From: an uncultured Bacteroidales bacterium
GTDB taxonomy: Bacteria > Bacteroidota > Bacteroidia > Bacteroidales > Bacteroidaceae
NCBI GenBank assembly: GCA_902773055.1
Contig: CACYCZ010000031.1
Coordinates: 1-55,432 of the forward strand
DNA length: 55,432 nt
Reading direction: 5' to 3'
Part shown: positions 1-7,997 of the stretch, one piece after another
Position numbering within the stretch: position 1 is the stretch's first letter
Layout: every line of letters starts with the position of its first letter
Program-made: the position numbers and the translations under genes
The notes under the pieces: generated by a model
Seen by the model: only the letters and a program-made list of their open reading frames with translations
The model's database searches: none
What the model was told of the DNA's origin: nothing

Positions 1-1
1 C

Positions 2-811
2 AAGAGTCTGGATTACAGAGTGCTCAACATGGCTGTCAATACCTTCAATGAAAACGGTACATCCTATTTCCACAAGAGTATAGGAGGCTACAATGCCGCC
101 AAGCTGGCCCGCTATAATGACCTGATAGCGCATTGCATCTCTCCCGAAATGCAGAAAGTCATTCCGGCAGCCTCTGACGCAGGAGGCGACATGTCCAAGG
201 TGCCGGGCGACTCCGTATTCCCTGTATTGAACATGCTCAACACGAAATATTTCATTCTGCCGTTGCAGAACAACAATACCATGCCGCTCCATAATCCCCA
301 TGCCTATGGCAATGCATGGTTTGTCCACGATGTGAAGTTTGTTGATACAGCCAATGCCGAGATACTTGCATTGGAGAAACTGAACCTGCGCACCCAGGCC
401 GTGGCGAACAGCTCGTTCAAGAATGTTCTGGCTGATGTGCCGGCTCAGGCCGACTCTGCCGACAAGATTACACTGACGGCATACGAGTGCAACGAACTGC
501 ACTATGATGTGGAAAGCACAAACGGTGGACTGGCAGTCTTTTCTGAGATATATTATCCCGAGTGGACGGCAACTATTGACGGCAAGCCTCTGGAACTGGC
601 TTGTGTAGACTATGTCCTGCGCGGTGCTGTTATTCCTGCCGGCAAGCATAAGGTGGTCATGGAATTCCGTCCTGTTTCGGTGAAGACGACAGAGGCGATA
701 GCCTATGTAGCCATCGTGTTGCTGATGTTGTCATTCTGTGCGTCAGCAGTGATAACGCTCAGAAAGAAACTCAAGGCAGAACCGGCCGTTTCACCGGCAA
801 AGAAAAAATAG
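2..811 (+). CDS. YfhO-family membrane protein, C-terminal part
   Basis: The reading frame is open from the first complete codon of the window, so only about the last 269 residues are present and the real start lies upstream. The visible part has an extracytoplasmic beta-rich region (YYPEWTATIDGKPLEL, then VIPAGKHKVVMEFRP). One transmembrane helix follows near the end, then a short Lys/Ala-rich cytoplasmic tail. This arrangement matches the C-terminus of large YfhO-like polytopic proteins, which resemble glycosyltransferase-C enzymes and are common in Bacteroidota. The substrate is unknown. No clear terminator follows the stop codon. Confidence 0.75.
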   Translation, partial: KSLDYRVLNMAVNTFNENGTSYFHKSIGGYNAAKLARYNDLIAHCISPEMQKVIPAASDAGGDMSKVPGDSVFPVLNMLNTKYFILPLQNNNTMPLHNPHAYGNAWFVHDVKFVDTANAEILALEKLNLRTQAVANSSFKNVLADVPAQADSADKITLTAYECNELHYDVESTNGGLAVFSEIYYPEWTATIDGKPLELACVDYVLRGAVIPAGKHKVVMEFRPVSVKTTEAIAYVAIVLLMLSFCASAVITLRKKLKAEPAVSPAKKK

Positions 812-1061
812 TTTAGTACGCAGCCCATTCCAAGACATCACGGGATATCGGGGAGATAGTGGTTAACTGATATTCCCACGCAATCGCTATTTGCATATTA
901 ACTCACCTATAGAATGGAAGAACAGCTAAACCTCACAGGTATTTCAAAACATTTCAATAATAAATCACAATCTTCCGTTGAGTGCGATACGATTATGGTT
1001 TATAAGGGCAAAATGATGCACACAAGACAAAACACGTTATCATTAACAATCTGAATATCAA
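812..1061. other. Gene-poor spacer after the YfhO-like gene
   Basis: About 250 bases without a convincing gene. A 46-codon open frame (914-1054) has no recognisable domain or clear promoter box. I see no strong hairpin or repeat here. Confidence 0.4.
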
Positions 1062-1095
1062 ACAAAAAAAGAGAAACCTTTTTATTGGTTTCTCT
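1062..1095 (-). terminator. Intrinsic terminator of the tRNA-Ser gene
   Basis: On the minus strand an 8-bp stem (GGTTTCTC with its complement GAGAAACC) is followed directly by a run of seven T. It lies 11 bases beyond the 3' end of the tRNA. Confidence 0.8.
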
Positions 1096-1105
1096 TAAAT
1101 CTCAG

Positions 1106-1193
1106 CGGAGAGAGGGGGATTCGAACCCCCGAAACGCTTTAGGCGTTTACACGCTTTCCAGGCGTGCCTCTTCAACCACTCGAGCATCTCTCC
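1106..1193 (-). tRNA. tRNA-Ser (anticodon GGA)
   Basis: An 88-nt class II tRNA on the minus strand. The acceptor arms GGAGAGA and TCTCTCC pair and are followed by a G discriminator. The anticodon stem CACGC/GCGTG holds the loop CTGGAAA, whose GGA anticodon lies at 1157-1159. A long variable arm follows, as expected for serine, then the T arm with GTTCGAATC. The CCA end is not encoded. GGA reads UCC and UCU codons. Confidence 0.96.
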
Positions 1194-1228
1194 AAGGGGA
1201 AAATGCCTGTTTAACATATTTCCGAGTG

Positions 1229-1236
1229 CAAAAATA
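1229..1236 (-). promoter_or_regulatory. Possible -7 box for tRNA-Ser
   Basis: On the minus strand this reads TATTTTTG, matching the Bacteroidota -7 consensus TAnnTTTG, 35 bases upstream of the tRNA 5' end. No good -33 TTTG at normal spacing is evident. Confidence 0.45.
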
Positions 1237-1290
1237 ATAAAAAAACAAAGAGCTGAAAGCTTTAAAGAGAATATTTTTCATTTTTATTTT

Positions 1291-1298
1291 TAACTTTG
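1291..1298 (+). promoter_or_regulatory. -7 box for the ECF sigma operon
   Basis: TAACTTTG matches TAnnTTTG. It lies 65 bases upstream of the preferred sigma-factor ATG at 1364, which argues against the GTG at 1328 as start. Confidence 0.65.
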
Positions 1299-1363
1299 CC
1301 ATAGTTTCTGCATCATGTAGTTGAAGAGTGCCTGCAAAGCGACTTACAAAAGCAGATGCACAT

Positions 1364-1936
1364 ATGAATAACAGCAAAATGGCAACCTCACGCTACAGCG
1401 ACGAAGATATTTTCAAGATGCTCAAGGACCCACTTACTAAGGAGGCGGGATTCAGGGCGCTGATTAAACAATATGGCAGAGGATTGTACTGGCATATCCG
1501 GCGTACGGTGGTTGGGCACGATGATGCAGAAGATGCCGTGCAGGAAACCAGCGTTAAGATATGGACCAATTTGGACAATTTTCAAGGTAATGCCAGTCAG
1601 TTGAAAGCGTGGATATATCGTATTGCCACGAATGAGGCATTGCAGCTTCTGCGTAAGCGCGCTAATTTCATGCAGAGCATGGACTCAATAGGAGAAGAAC
1701 TGACACAGACCCTGCTTGCGGAAAACCCTGTCGATGGCAGCAAAGCGGAAGTGCTCCTTCAAGAGGCTCTGCTCAAATTGCCGACACAGCAGCGTATAGC
1801 TTTCAATCTTCGCTACTATGACGAATTGGCTTACGAAGAAATAGCAGATATCACAGGCAAGAATGTGGGAAGCTTGAAAACCAGTTACCATATAGCCGTT
1901 GAAAAAATAAAAACTTACTTAAACGAAAACGTATGA
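1364..1936 (+). CDS. ECF-type RNA polymerase sigma-70 factor
   Basis: A 190-residue sigma factor. Region 2 contains DDAEDAVQETSVKIW and the helix WIYRIATNEALQLLRK. Region 4 has LPTQQRIAFNLRYYDELAY, followed by the EEIADITGKNVGSLKTS helix-turn-helix. Group 4 (ECF) sigma factors carry only these two regions and usually answer to a co-transcribed membrane partner. ATG 1364 is chosen because an in-frame GTG at 1328 would add 12 unconserved-looking residues; ATG 1379 is also possible. The next gene overlaps the stop by ATGA, so the two are translationally coupled. The likely role is an envelope-stress or extracytoplasmic response. Confidence 0.9.
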   Translation: MNNSKMATSRYSDEDIFKMLKDPLTKEAGFRALIKQYGRGLYWHIRRTVVGHDDAEDAVQETSVKIWTNLDNFQGNASQLKAWIYRIATNEALQLLRKRANFMQSMDSIGEELTQTLLAENPVDGSKAEVLLQEALLKLPTQQRIAFNLRYYDELAYEEIADITGKNVGSLKTSYHIAVEKIKTYLNENV

Positions 1937-2295
1937 AAGAGTTAACAGAATTCGGAAAGAAGTTACCTTATCAGGAAAGTGAGGAATATATTGATGATCT
2001 TTGGACCAAGTCCATAGATATGGCATTGAAGCAGACAGCATCTCCAGCCCAGAAAGCAAGAGTTATATCGCTTCGCCGTCACATCTTCACAGCAATAGCT
2101 ACGGCGGCTGTGCTGATATTGATTACTACTGTGAGTTGGAAATTTATTGGCAAGCAGTTTTCAGATAATGCCAATCAACAGGTCGCAGTCATGTCAGAGA
2201 GTAGTCCGCTGGATTCTTTCCTCGGAAGTATCTCTGATGAAGAAGCTGAACAGATACACTGTTATCAAGCCGGTGTGGTGGAAGAGTATCACTAA
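1933..2295 (+). CDS. Small single-pass membrane protein, candidate anti-sigma factor
   Basis: A 120-residue protein overlapping the sigma-factor stop codon. It has a charged, probably cytoplasmic N-terminal half of about 50 residues, one transmembrane helix (IFTAIATAAVLILITTV, about residues 51-67), and a short acidic extracytoplasmic tail. The topology and position fit an anti-sigma factor or its membrane anchor. The zinc-finger anti-sigma motif (H-x3-C-x2-C) is absent, so assignment rests on context alone. It is followed 21 bases later by the LTxxQ periplasmic protein. Confidence 0.65.
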   Translation: MKELTEFGKKLPYQESEEYIDDLWTKSIDMALKQTASPAQKARVISLRRHIFTAIATAAVLILITTVSWKFIGKQFSDNANQQVAVMSESSPLDSFLGSISDEEAEQIHCYQAGVVEEYH

Positions 2296-2316
2296 ACGTC
2301 AAAATATTTGAGAATT

Positions 2317-2811
2317 ATGAAACAGATTATTTTAATATCTTTTCTCTGTGTGTCGTTTATGTGTGGTTGGGCACAGGAGAAGAATAGCGAGCAATTTAAA
2401 AAACGTCTTTTCGATGCTAAAATATCGGAATTTACGATGATCCTTAAACTGACTCCACAACAGGTTGAAGATTTTAAGCCTATTTATACAGAGTATAGCA
2501 AGGATATGCTTAAAGTGTGGGGAGACCATAAGAAGATGGTTAAGCCAACAACGCAGGAAGAAGCCGTAGCTGCAGTCAAAAAGCAATTAAGAAGACAAGA
2601 GCAGATACAGCAGATCAGGAGCAAATATATTGATGAATATGCCAAAATTCTGACACCACATCAGATATGCTATTTGTATGGCGTGGAAGACCAAATCCAG
2701 AAAAAATTATGGAACAGGAAAGTTCAGCCGCATGGGAAACAGCATGGTAAATTGCCGAACCGTCCATCAGGGACATCTCCTGTAGCTCCAGCTCATCAAG
2801 CATTCCACTGA
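2317..2811 (+). CDS. Secreted LTxxQ-motif protein, Spy/CpxP-like
   Basis: A 164-residue exported protein with an N-terminal signal peptide (MKQIILISFLCVSFMCGWAQ). Two LTPxQ motifs (LTPQQ near residue 45 and LTPHQ near 112) flank a long charged helical stretch, the pattern of Spy/CpxP/ZraP-type periplasmic chaperone or sensor proteins. The C-terminal 30 residues are rich in His, Pro and Gly, which could bind metal. It is the third gene of the sigma operon and may be the sensor or main output of that system. ATG 2317 is preferred to a TTG three codons upstream because the signal peptide then starts normally. Confidence 0.72.
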   Translation: MKQIILISFLCVSFMCGWAQEKNSEQFKKRLFDAKISEFTMILKLTPQQVEDFKPIYTEYSKDMLKVWGDHKKMVKPTTQEEAVAAVKKQLRRQEQIQQIRSKYIDEYAKILTPHQICYLYGVEDQIQKKLWNRKVQPHGKQHGKLPNRPSGTSPVAPAHQAFH

Positions 2812-2886
2812 CAAATTCTGTTCAGAATAAGATTCTTTGTATAGCGCCAAATGGAGTGCCGAACTCTGTGTCGGGATATAGCTTAA

Positions 2887-2936
2887 TACCATAGGCTATA
2901 CCATGCGATACCATAATTGTGGTATGGAAAATACCA
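2887..2936 (+). promoter_or_regulatory. Phased TACCA-box array upstream of metY-cysK
   Basis: TACCA occurs at 2887, 2899, 2909 and 2932, and inverted as TGGTA at 2920-2924. The start-to-start steps are 12, 10, 11 and 12 bases, close to one helical turn. The boxes at 2909 and 2920 form a dyad (ATACCA, six bases, TGGTAT). The array ends 34 bases before the -7 box, a usual place for activator or repressor sites. The factor is not identified. Confidence 0.5.
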
Positions 2937-2970
2937 CAATTTTACGATTTCTCAGGCAGTGCAGACAACC

Positions 2971-2978
2971 TACCTTTG
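2971..2978 (+). promoter_or_regulatory. -7 box for metY-cysK
   Basis: TACCTTTG, an exact match to TAnnTTTG, 56 bases upstream of the metY ATG. Confidence 0.7.
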
Positions 2979-3034
2979 CATTGAAAAACGAAGTCGTGAC
3001 ACAGCAAATATCAAAACAATAAAAATCAGAGATT

Positions 3035-4321
3035 ATGGCAGAAAAAAAACTTCATTTGGAAACATTGGCACTCCATGTCGGGCAAGAACAGGCAGATCCT
3101 GCAACTGATGCCCGGGCAGTGCCTATTTATCAGACTACATCCTATGTGTTTCGTAATTCCCAGCATGCAGCAGACCGCTTCGGCCTTCGTGATGCAGGTA
3201 ATATCTATGGACGTCTGACTAATTCTACCCAAGGTGTATTGGAGGAGCGAATAGCAGCTCTGGAGGGAGGTGTTGCCGGTCTGGCAGTGGCATCTGGTGC
3301 GGCTGCCGTTACATATGCCCTCCAAAATATATGTACAGCCGGTGATCATATTGTTGCAGCAGACAATCTCTATGGAGGGTCATATAATCTGATTACTCAT
3401 ACATTAGTTAATCAGGGGGTATCAAATACGATAGTCAATGTAAATGACCTCGAGGCATTGGAGGCAGCCATCCAGCCGACGACAAAAGTAATTTATGCCG
3501 AAACATTCGGCAACCCTAATTCCGACGTTCTTAATATTGAAGCGGTAGCTCAGGTGGCGCACAAGTATCATCTTGTGTTTATTGTGGACAATACCTTTGC
3601 ACCTATCCTGATACGGCCTATTGAGCATGGAGCTGACATTGTCATCCATTCCGCAACAAAGTTTATCGGCGGTCACGGTTCTTCTCTTGGCGGTGTAATC
3701 GTTGATGGAGGTAAATTTGATTGGAAAGCCAATGCAGACAAGTATCCCACTTTGGGCAAGCCTGATCCTTCATATCATGGTGCTGTCTTTGCAGATGTGG
3801 CAGGTGCAGCAGCTTTTGTGACGCGCATCAGAGCCGTCATACTCCGTGATACCGGAGCGGCTATTTCCCCGTTTAATGCCTGGATTCTGCTTCAGGGTGT
3901 AGAGAGTTTGCCTCTCAGGATAGAGCGGCATGTTCAAAATGCATTAAAAGTCGTAGACTACTTATCCAGACATCCGAAGGTAAAGAGTGTGTCACATCCG
4001 GCATTGCCTTCTCATCGGGACCATGAATTATACAAAAAGTATTTCCCGGCAGGAGCAGGTTCTATCTTTACATTTGAGATTAAAGGTACTCAGGAGGATG
4101 CATGGAAATTTATAGATGCGCTGAAGATATTCTCATTACTCGCAAATGTGGCTGATGTGAAATCGCTCGTGATTCACCCTGCTACGACTACTCATTCTCA
4201 GCTCAGTCCTGAAGAATTGGCAGAACAGCATATTACACCCAATACAATACGTCTGTCCATCGGTGTAGAGCATATAGATGATATTATTGATGATCTTGAA
4301 CAGGCATTTGCGCAAATTTAG
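3035..4321 (+). CDS. metY: O-acetylhomoserine sulfhydrylase (O-acetylhomoserine aminocarboxypropyltransferase)
   Basis: A 428-residue PLP enzyme of the Cys/Met metabolism family, full length for MetY. The N-terminal LHVGQEQADPATDARAVPIYQTT segment is typical, with GRLTNSTQ and ALEGGVAGLAVASGAAA following. IVDNTFAP and HSATKFIGGHG supply the cofactor site; the Lys of SATK carries PLP. The enzyme makes homocysteine from O-acetylhomoserine and sulfide, bypassing cystathionine. It is followed 22 bases later by cysK, so the pair assimilates sulfide into both homocysteine and cysteine. A -7 box and a phased TACCA array lie upstream. Confidence 0.93.
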   Translation: MAEKKLHLETLALHVGQEQADPATDARAVPIYQTTSYVFRNSQHAADRFGLRDAGNIYGRLTNSTQGVLEERIAALEGGVAGLAVASGAAAVTYALQNICTAGDHIVAADNLYGGSYNLITHTLVNQGVSNTIVNVNDLEALEAAIQPTTKVIYAETFGNPNSDVLNIEAVAQVAHKYHLVFIVDNTFAPILIRPIEHGADIVIHSATKFIGGHGSSLGGVIVDGGKFDWKANADKYPTLGKPDPSYHGAVFADVAGAAAFVTRIRAVILRDTGAAISPFNAWILLQGVESLPLRIERHVQNALKVVDYLSRHPKVKSVSHPALPSHRDHELYKKYFPAGAGSIFTFEIKGTQEDAWKFIDALKIFSLLANVADVKSLVIHPATTTHSQLSPEELAEQHITPNTIRLSIGVEHIDDIIDDLEQAFAQI

Positions 4322-4343
4322 TTGATTTCAAATACAAATACAT

Positions 4344-5291
4344 ATGGCAAAGATTGCAACAAAACTTACAGACTTAATAGGTAAAACGCCATTGCTGGCA
4401 TTAAATAAGTACAGTCGTTATAAGGGGCTGGATAATCCAATAATAGCTAAAGTGGAATTTTTCAACCCTGGAGGGTCTGTAAAAGACCGTATAGCTCTTG
4501 CGATGATAGAGGATGCAGAAGCAAGAGGAATCATTAAACCTGGTGCCACGATTATTGAACCCACGTCGGGCAATACAGGAGTAGGGTTGGCCTTGGTATC
4601 GGCCGTCAAGGGTTATAAACTTATACTGACAATGCCCGAAACCATGAGCATTGAGCGAAGGAATCTTGTCAAGGCTTACGGAGCAGAAGTACAACTTACC
4701 AGTGGTAAAGAAGGCATGGCCGGGGCAATAAAGGCAGCAGAAAAACTGCGTGACAGCATACCTGGCAGTGTTATTCTTCAGCAGTTTGAGAATCCTGCAA
4801 ATCCGGAAAAGCACTATGTGACGACCGGGCAGGAGATTTGGAGCGATACAGATGGAGATGTGGATATTTTTGTAGCAGGTGTCGGCACAGGCGGAACAAT
4901 TTCCGGAGTAGCCAAGGCATTGAAAGAAAAGAATCCAGCTATAAAAATCATTGCCGTAGAGCCATTGACCTCCCCGGTACTGAACGGTGGAAACAGCGGC
5001 CCCCACAAAATTCAAGGTATTGGTGCCGGCTTTGTGCCAAAGACCTACGATGCATCGCTCATTGATGAGGTTTTTGACGTGGATAATGACGATGCTATTC
5101 GTACCGGTCGTGAGTTGGCTCAGCAGGAAGGGTTGCTGGTCGGTATCTCCAGCGGTGCTGCGGCCTTTGCTGCGTCAGAAGTGGCTAAGCGTCCAGAGAA
5201 CAGAGGGGAAAAAGTGGTAGTTTTGCTTCCCGATACGGGAGAACGGTATCTTTCTACCGTATTGTATGCATTTGATGAATATCCATTATAA
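4344..5291 (+). CDS. cysK: Cysteine synthase A (O-acetylserine sulfhydrylase)
   Basis: A 315-residue fold-type II PLP enzyme of normal length. The PLP lysine lies in [10 protein letters not shown] (about residue 46), the substrate loop is PTSGNTG, and the phosphate-binding Gly-rich loop is [10 protein letters not shown]. The C-terminal part holds GISSGAA and [12 protein letters not shown]. It condenses O-acetylserine with sulfide to cysteine. It lies directly behind metY and ends in a strong terminator, so the two form a short sulfur-assimilation operon. Confidence 0.95.
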   Translation: MAKIATKLTDLIGKTPLLALNKYSRYKGLDNPIIAKVEFFNPGGSVKDRIALAMIEDAEARGIIKPGATIIEPTSGNTGVGLALVSAVKGYKLILTMPETMSIERRNLVKAYGAEVQLTSGKEGMAGAIKAAEKLRDSIPGSVILQQFENPANPEKHYVTTGQEIWSDTDGDVDIFVAGVGTGGTISGVAKALKEKNPAIKIIAVEPLTSPVLNGGNSGPHKIQGIGAGFVPKTYDASLIDEVFDVDNDDAIRTGRELAQQEGLLVGISSGAAAFAASEVAKRPENRGEKVVVLLPDTGERYLSTVLYAFDEYPL

Positions 5292-5296
5292 TTAAA

Positions 5297-5345
5297 AAAT
5301 AAAGCCAGACGATCATACCGTTCTGGCTTTATTTTTATTTTTCTT
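5297..5345 (+). terminator. Terminator of metY-cysK
   Basis: The inverted repeat AAAGCCAGA / TTCTGGCTTT at 5301-5330, with further CG pairing next to the loop, is followed by ATTTTTATTTTT. It begins 10 bases after the cysK stop. Confidence 0.85.
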
Positions 5346-5359
5346 TGATGTAAATAAAG

Positions 5360-5367
5360 TAACTTTG
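5360..5367 (+). promoter_or_regulatory. -7 box directly abutting the LuxR-type regulator
   Basis: TAACTTTG ends only 8 bases before the ATG at 5376. With the usual distance from this box to the transcription start, the mRNA would begin within a few bases of the start codon. Confidence 0.65.
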
Positions 5368-5375
5368 CACGGAAT

Positions 5376-6023
5376 ATGGCATATTTCATTATAGCGGATA
5401 ATCAGGATTTAACACGCATCGGCGTCCAAAGTCTGTGTGAAGGAGTGGGTGACAGTACGATTGATTTTGCGTCAAACAAAAAGGAACTTCTCCTTCTCCT
5501 GCGCGAGAATGAAAATGCAATTATTGTGCTGGACTATACACTGTTTGATTTTGTTGATGTCAATGAACTTTTTATTCTTCACCAGCGTTTTCCTGATACT
5601 CACTGGATTTTACTCAGTGATGAATTGAGCAGTGATTTTACCCATAGGGTTGCTATAGAGAGCTATGCTTTTAGCATTGTTACCAAAAATAGTGATCAAG
5701 ACGACATTAGCAGGGCAATCCGATTGGCATTGCGCCGTGAGCGGTTTATATGTCAGCAAGTAACGGATCAGATACTTACCTTCAACTATCATAAGGAGAA
5801 AAGAGAGGACAATAAACTTACTCCGACAGAAATAGATATCCTGAGGGAAATTGCATTAGGCAAAACGACAAAGGAAATTGCAGGTGACCGTCACTCCAGT
5901 TTCCATACGGTGAATACACACAGGAAAAACATATTCAGGAAATTAGAAGTCAATACGGCTTACGAGGCTATTCGTTATGCTATCCGTGCGGGGTTGATAG
6001 ACGGGCCTGATTATTATATCTGA
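5376..6023 (+). CDS. NarL/LuxR-family response regulator
   Basis: A 215-residue two-domain regulator. The receiver domain (about 1-125) has the acidic pair near D8/D11, a candidate phosphoacceptor Asp53 in IIVLDYTLFD, the Ser of LLSDE, and the Lys of SIVTKNS. The C-terminal LuxR helix-turn-helix runs LTPTEIDILREIALGKTTKEIA, then HTVNTHRKNIFRKL. The main receiver positions are present, so phosphorylation is plausible. No histidine kinase is encoded nearby, so it is an orphan. The start is fixed by the N-terminal strand of the receiver domain, which makes the very short leader notable. Confidence 0.88.
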   Translation: MAYFIIADNQDLTRIGVQSLCEGVGDSTIDFASNKKELLLLLRENENAIIVLDYTLFDFVDVNELFILHQRFPDTHWILLSDELSSDFTHRVAIESYAFSIVTKNSDQDDISRAIRLALRRERFICQQVTDQILTFNYHKEKREDNKLTPTEIDILREIALGKTTKEIAGDRHSSFHTVNTHRKNIFRKLEVNTAYEAIRYAIRAGLIDGPDYYI

Positions 6024-6179
6024 AAAGAGTATGGCTTTTTAAGGTATAGACGAAATTTTGTATGGCAGTGGGTGAATTTAATACCCTTCTGTGATATGCT
6101 TAATACAGAATTGATAAGGGAAGCAGCGAAGGAAGTGGGCTGAGCGGACTTATTCCCCTTGTGGATATATCCAAATACT

Positions 6180-6989
6180 CTACATATTGTTTGTACCTTG
6201 CGGGCGTGATATGTTCAAATGGAATATCTGAAGGGCATTTTTTGTTGTAGTCGTTTCAATTTCTTCCGAGGGGACATCGTATACCTTGGCGAGATGAGTG
6301 ATAATACTGGGAATAAATGAAGGTTCATTTCTTTTTCCCCTGTATGGAACAGGAGCCATATATGGAGAGTCAGTTTCCAGCACAATGCGTTCAAGCGGAA
6401 CGCTTTCTGCCACTACCTGTGGCAATGTGGATTTCTTGAATGTCAGTACGCCCCCAATACCTAAATAGAAGGTTGGGAAGGTCTCAATTAATTCTTCTGC
6501 CTCTTCTTTCGTTCCCGTAAAGCAATGAAATACTCCGCAAAGTCCGGATTGCCTGTAAGGCATCAAGCAATTGATAAGTTCACGATGGGCATTTCTGGAG
6601 TGTATCATCAAAGGCAGATGGTATTTCAAAGCCCATTCTATCTGTGTACAGAAAGCGTCAATCTGCTCCTTTTTGAAGGATGTATCCCAATAGAAATCCA
6701 ATCCCACTTCTCCTATTGCAATGTATGGATGATGTTGGTGTAGGCGTTTTTCCATTCTTGTCAGTATTTCCTTATAATCTGCAGGAATGTCTTCAGGATG
6801 GAGGCCGAGCATGGGATAGATGAAATCCTTATAACGCTCGCTCAGATTCACGGCTTCATCGGCAGACTTTTCATCGGTTGCTGGCAGAAGAATGCCCAAT
6901 GCTCCTGCTTTTTTAGCCCGAATAATTGTTTCGTCAATGTCATCAATGAACTCCTCGCCATATATATGTGCATGGGTATCTATGTACAT
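6180..6989 (-). CDS. tatD: TatD-family metal-dependent hydrolase (DNase)
   Basis: A 269-residue TIM-barrel amidohydrolase-type protein. The metal-binding residues are all visible: DTHAHIYG (HxH), GEVGLDFYW (Glu), MIHSRNAH (His), FHCFTG (His) and LETDSPY (Asp). Family members act as 3'-5' exonucleases or DNA-repair and RNA-quality nucleases. It is the last gene of a minus-strand tonB-polyprenyl synthase-tatD cluster, starting 9 bases after the previous stop codon. It converges with the LuxR-type regulator. Confidence 0.9.
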   Translation of the reverse strand: MYIDTHAHIYGEEFIDDIDETIIRAKKAGALGILLPATDEKSADEAVNLSERYKDFIYPMLGLHPEDIPADYKEILTRMEKRLHQHHPYIAIGEVGLDFYWDTSFKKEQIDAFCTQIEWALKYHLPLMIHSRNAHRELINCLMPYRQSGLCGVFHCFTGTKEEAEELIETFPTFYLGIGGVLTFKKSTLPQVVAESVPLERIVLETDSPYMAPVPYRGKRNEPSFIPSIITHLAKVYDVPSEEIETTTTKNALQIFHLNISRPQGTNNM

Positions 6990-6998
6990 CTTGAAAAA

Positions 6999-7979
6999 CT
7001 AAATATTTCTGAAGCTTAGTATGTTGGAATATGTCTGCAATTCTGACTTGGCATCCTCGTTTACATGAAGCTGAGACAGGAGTTCATTAGCTTTTTCATA
7101 ACAGTTTCTCATACATAGGTTGCAGTCATCGGGGATGCCCAATTCTGTATACATGTTGGTGAAGAAGTTAATTTTATCCTGTGGTTCACAATTGGTTCTT
7201 TCCAACCAATCCAGCATTTGTAGTTTCTGGGTTGCCGTAGCCTTTCTAAATGCATTGATGAGAAGAAATGTTTTTTTGCCTTCCAAAATATCTCCACCGA
7301 TACTTTTACCGAAAACATTTACATCTCCGAAGGTGTCAAGATAGTCATCCTGTACTTGAAAAGCCAAGCCAATCTGGGCACCATATTGATACATCAATTC
7401 TGCTTCCGCCAGTGAAGCCCCGCCCAACAAAGCACCCATTTTCAGGGCACATGAAATCAGTACACCAGTTTTGAGGCGTATCATCTCAAAGTATTCTTCC
7501 TGTGATACATCAGTGCGTGACTCAAAATTCATGTCATATTGTTGTCCTTCGATAACTTCCATTACAGTTTTCAAAAATACTTTCATGGCTTGGGGACAGC
7601 GATGGTTTACGGCATTGTACATTTTTTTGCACGAAAGTATGAACATGGCATCACCAGACAGAATGGCTGTATTGTTGTTCCATCGTTTGTGTACAGTGGG
7701 TTTGCCGCGTCTGAAGTCGGCATTGTCCATCAGGTCATCATGGAGCAGGGTATAGTTATGGAATATTTCCAATGAAACTGCAGCATCCATAATATCTTCA
7801 ATATGTCCATTGAACAGTTGGGCCGCAAGTAGCATGAATACAGGGCGTATCCGTTTTCCTCCTAATGACAGGGTGTAGGCTATAGGCTCATATAAACCTT
7901 GGGGGTGTTGGGGGAATTCCATAGAGGCAATGGCGGTATTTACCTCTTGTGTTAAAACCTGATATGTGGTCATGTTCAT
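6999..7979 (-). CDS. Polyprenyl (trans-isoprenyl) diphosphate synthase
   Basis: A 326-residue all-helical prenyltransferase. The two aspartate-rich motifs that bind Mg-diphosphate are intact: LLHDDLMDNAD (first) and QVQDDYLDTFGD (second), with GGKRIRP for isopentenyl diphosphate binding. Family members make farnesyl, geranylgeranyl or longer diphosphates; product length cannot be set from this view. Position M1 or M3 could be the start. Genes are closely spaced (18 bases after tonB, 9 before tatD), so one operon is likely. Confidence 0.9.
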   Translation of the reverse strand: MNMTTYQVLTQEVNTAIASMEFPQHPQGLYEPIAYTLSLGGKRIRPVFMLLAAQLFNGHIEDIMDAAVSLEIFHNYTLLHDDLMDNADFRRGKPTVHKRWNNNTAILSGDAMFILSCKKMYNAVNHRCPQAMKVFLKTVMEVIEGQQYDMNFESRTDVSQEEYFEMIRLKTGVLISCALKMGALLGGASLAEAELMYQYGAQIGLAFQVQDDYLDTFGDVNVFGKSIGGDILEGKKTFLLINAFRKATATQKLQMLDWLERTNCEPQDKINFFTNMYTELGIPDDCNLCMRNCYEKANELLSQLHVNEDAKSELQTYSNILSFRNI

Positions 7980-7997
7980 TCTGAAGTTATGAATTGT

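Noticed and set aside
914..1054. 46-codon open frame after the YfhO-like gene
   Set aside because: No promoter box, domain or signal peptide, and its composition looks like the surrounding spacer.
2981..3034. SAM or related riboswitch in the metY leader
   Set aside because: The leader is only about 50 bases and shows no recognisable aptamer pairing.
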